From DASQLQ01 sp035629935 (GTDB lineage Bacteria; Actinomycetota; CADDZG01; WHSQ01): a stretch of DNA of 13,668 nucleotides. The notes under the pieces are model-generated. The model did not search any database. It saw only the letters and a list, made by a program, of their open reading frames with translations, and was not told the origin of the DNA. This document shows positions 12,553 to 13,668 of this stretch, piece after piece. The first letter of the stretch is position 1; each line of letters opens with the position of its first letter. The position numbers were made by a program, and so were the translations under genes. Location: assembly GCA_035629935.1 (NCBI GenBank), contig DASQLQ010000087.1:1-13668 (forward strand), given 5' to 3'.

Positions 12553-13668
12553 ATGCAGGTAGAGACCAAGTACGCCCGGAGCGGTGATCTCTACATCGCC
12601 TACCAGGTCATCGGCGATGGTCCGATGGACGTGGTCTTTGCTCCCGGTTTCGTCTCCCATCTCGAGAACGACTGGGAAGAGCCTCGGATGGTGCACTTCC
12701 TCGAGAACCTGTCTAAGTTCTGCCGGCTGATCCGCTTCGACAAACGCGGAACGGGTCTCTCGGATCGAGCCGCCTGCCCGTCGCTCGAAACGCGTATGGA
12801 CGACGTCCGTGCGGTGATGGACGACGCGGGTTCGGAAAGAGCAGCGCTCGTTGGTTATTCCGAGGGAGGCAGCATGGCGGCGATGTTCGCCGCTACCTAC
12901 CCGGAACGGACAACCGCGCTGGTCATGTACGGGACGTTTGCCAAGTTCACCTGGTCCGAGGACTATCCGTGGGCGCTCAGCCCCGAGCGCATCGCCAACG
13001 GGCACGCGCTCATAGAGAAGGAGTGGGGCAACGCGGTCACGCTTCCTTTCTGGGCGCCCAGCCTTGCCGACGACGAGGCCTTCAAGAAATGGTGGTCGCG
13101 CTTCGAGCGCACCGGCGCAAGTCCGGGAGCCGCCCGGGCCCTCCTCGACATGAACCTGCAGATCGACATCCGTCCAGTTCTGTCCTCGATCCACACGCCG
13201 ACGCTTGTTCTGCACCGCACTGGTGACGCGGTGGTCCAGGTCGATGGGGCCCGATGGATGAGCGAACAGATACCCGGCGCGAAGTTCGTCGAGCTCGAAG
13301 GGGACGATCACGCTCCCTTCGTCGGAGATGCGGAAGGGCTAGTGGGCGAGATTGAAGAGTTCCTCACCGGCGTTCGTCATGCTCCCGAGGTCGACCGCAT
13401 CCTCGCAACGGTGATGTTCACCGACATCGTCGGTTCGACCGAACGAGCGTCTGAGATGGGCGACCACAAGTGGAAGCAATTGCTCGAGGATCACCACGCT
13501 CGGATCCGCAAACAACTCGACGTGTATCGAGGGCGCGAGGTCGACACGGCAGGTGACGGGTTCCTCGCTGCTTTCGATGGCCCCGGCCGTGCGATCAAGT
13601 GCGCGCAAGCAGCTCAAGCTGCGGTGCGCGAGTTGGGCGTCGATATACGTGCGGGTTTACACACGGGC
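12553..13668 (+). CDS. Alpha/beta-hydrolase–adenylate/guanylate cyclase fusion (cut by window edge)
   Basis: 372 codons are in the window and the reading frame is still open at the right edge. The ATG at 12553 is the first start after an in-frame TGA at 12544; its ribosome site is poor. Residues about 1-272 are an alpha/beta-hydrolase: nucleophile Ser103 in GYSEGG, catalytic Asp225 in HRTGD and His253 in GDDHAPF form the usual triad. Residues from about 283 start a class III cyclase domain, ATVMFTDIVGSTERA, with metal-binding Asp291 and Asp335 (DTAGDGF). The base-selecting Lys normally before TxGD is Asp331. Mycobacterium tuberculosis Rv1900c has the same two-domain plan and noncanonical cyclase residues. 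The hydrolase may sense or process a lipid-like ligand and control cyclic nucleotide synthesis. The rest of the cyclase and any later domains are outside the window. Confidence 0.92.
   Translation, partial: MQVETKYARSGDLYIAYQVIGDGPMDVVFAPGFVSHLENDWEEPRMVHFLENLSKFCRLIRFDKRGTGLSDRAACPSLETRMDDVRAVMDDAGSERAALVGYSEGGSMAAMFAATYPERTTALVMYGTFAKFTWSEDYPWALSPERIANGHALIEKEWGNAVTLPFWAPSLADDEAFKKWWSRFERTGASPGAARALLDMNLQIDIRPVLSSIHTPTLVLHRTGDAVVQVDGARWMSEQIPGAKFVELEGDDHAPFVGDAEGLVGEIEEFLTGVRHAPEVDRILATVMFTDIVGSTERASEMGDHKWKQLLEDHHARIRKQLDVYRGREVDTAGDGFLAAFDGPGRAIKCAQAAQAAVRELGVDIRAGLHTG

Noticed and set aside
12133..13311. 392-codon open frame on the minus strand
   Set aside because: It lies opposite the hydrolase–cyclase gene and runs through the tRNA-Ala gene; its product is Arg-rich and has no family pattern, while the plus-strand frame has clear motifs.
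1..13668. CRISPR arrays, insertion sequences, prophage genes
   Set aside because: No regularly spaced repeats, transposase, integrase or phage structural genes were found on either strand.

Overview
The window looks like ordinary chromosome from a GC-rich bacterium, most likely an uncultured member of the Actinomycetota. The signs are GC-rich third codon positions, GTG and TTG starts, a deazaflavin (F420)-type nitroreductase family protein, a DUF1684 protein, several small dihydrofolate-reductase-fold proteins, an alpha/beta-hydrolase–adenylate cyclase fusion, and tRNA genes without an encoded CCA. No phage, transposase, integrase or CRISPR array is visible. The lineage is inferred from gene content, not from a marker gene.

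Layout. 1-1350 (minus): tRNA-Ile(GAT), an ATP-grasp protein and a DUF1684 protein cut by the left edge; the two proteins are coupled by an ATGA overlap. 1371-3320 (minus): a secreted LVIVD-repeat beta-propeller and a thioredoxin, each followed by a good hairpin terminator. 3461-4905 (plus): an F420-type nitroreductase-family protein overlapping a CurA-like NADPH oxidoreductase (ATGA). 4907-5848 (minus): a homocysteine S-methyltransferase. 5967-6837 (plus): a small protein of unknown function followed by a cupin. 6853-7467 (minus): the first of three DHFR-fold (RibD C-terminal-like) proteins. 7635-8114 (plus): a secreted allene-oxide-cyclase/dirigent-like barrel protein. 8210-9288 (plus): a PAS sensor with a degenerate, kinase-less dimerisation helix, coupled to a stand-alone response-regulator receiver. 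9376-11036 (minus): a GNAT acetyltransferase followed by two more DHFR-fold proteins, probably one operon. 11047-12460: a CPBP-family intramembrane protease gene lying between a truncated tRNA-Ala 5' half and the complete tRNA-Ala(TGC). 12553 to the right edge (plus): an alpha/beta-hydrolase fused to a class III nucleotide cyclase, cut by the window end.

The most unusual structures are three. (1) A 69-bp direct repeat at an offset of exactly 1311 bp holds the tRNA-Ala 5' half and its upstream region; recombination between the copies would remove the protease gene and leave one intact tRNA. (2) The sensor–receiver pair has Asn at the place of the phospho-accepting His and no ATPase domain. (3) About 170 bp of nested dyad symmetries lie upstream of the protease gene. 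No stretch above 300 bases lacks a gene; the longest gap, 12107-12387, holds those dyads.
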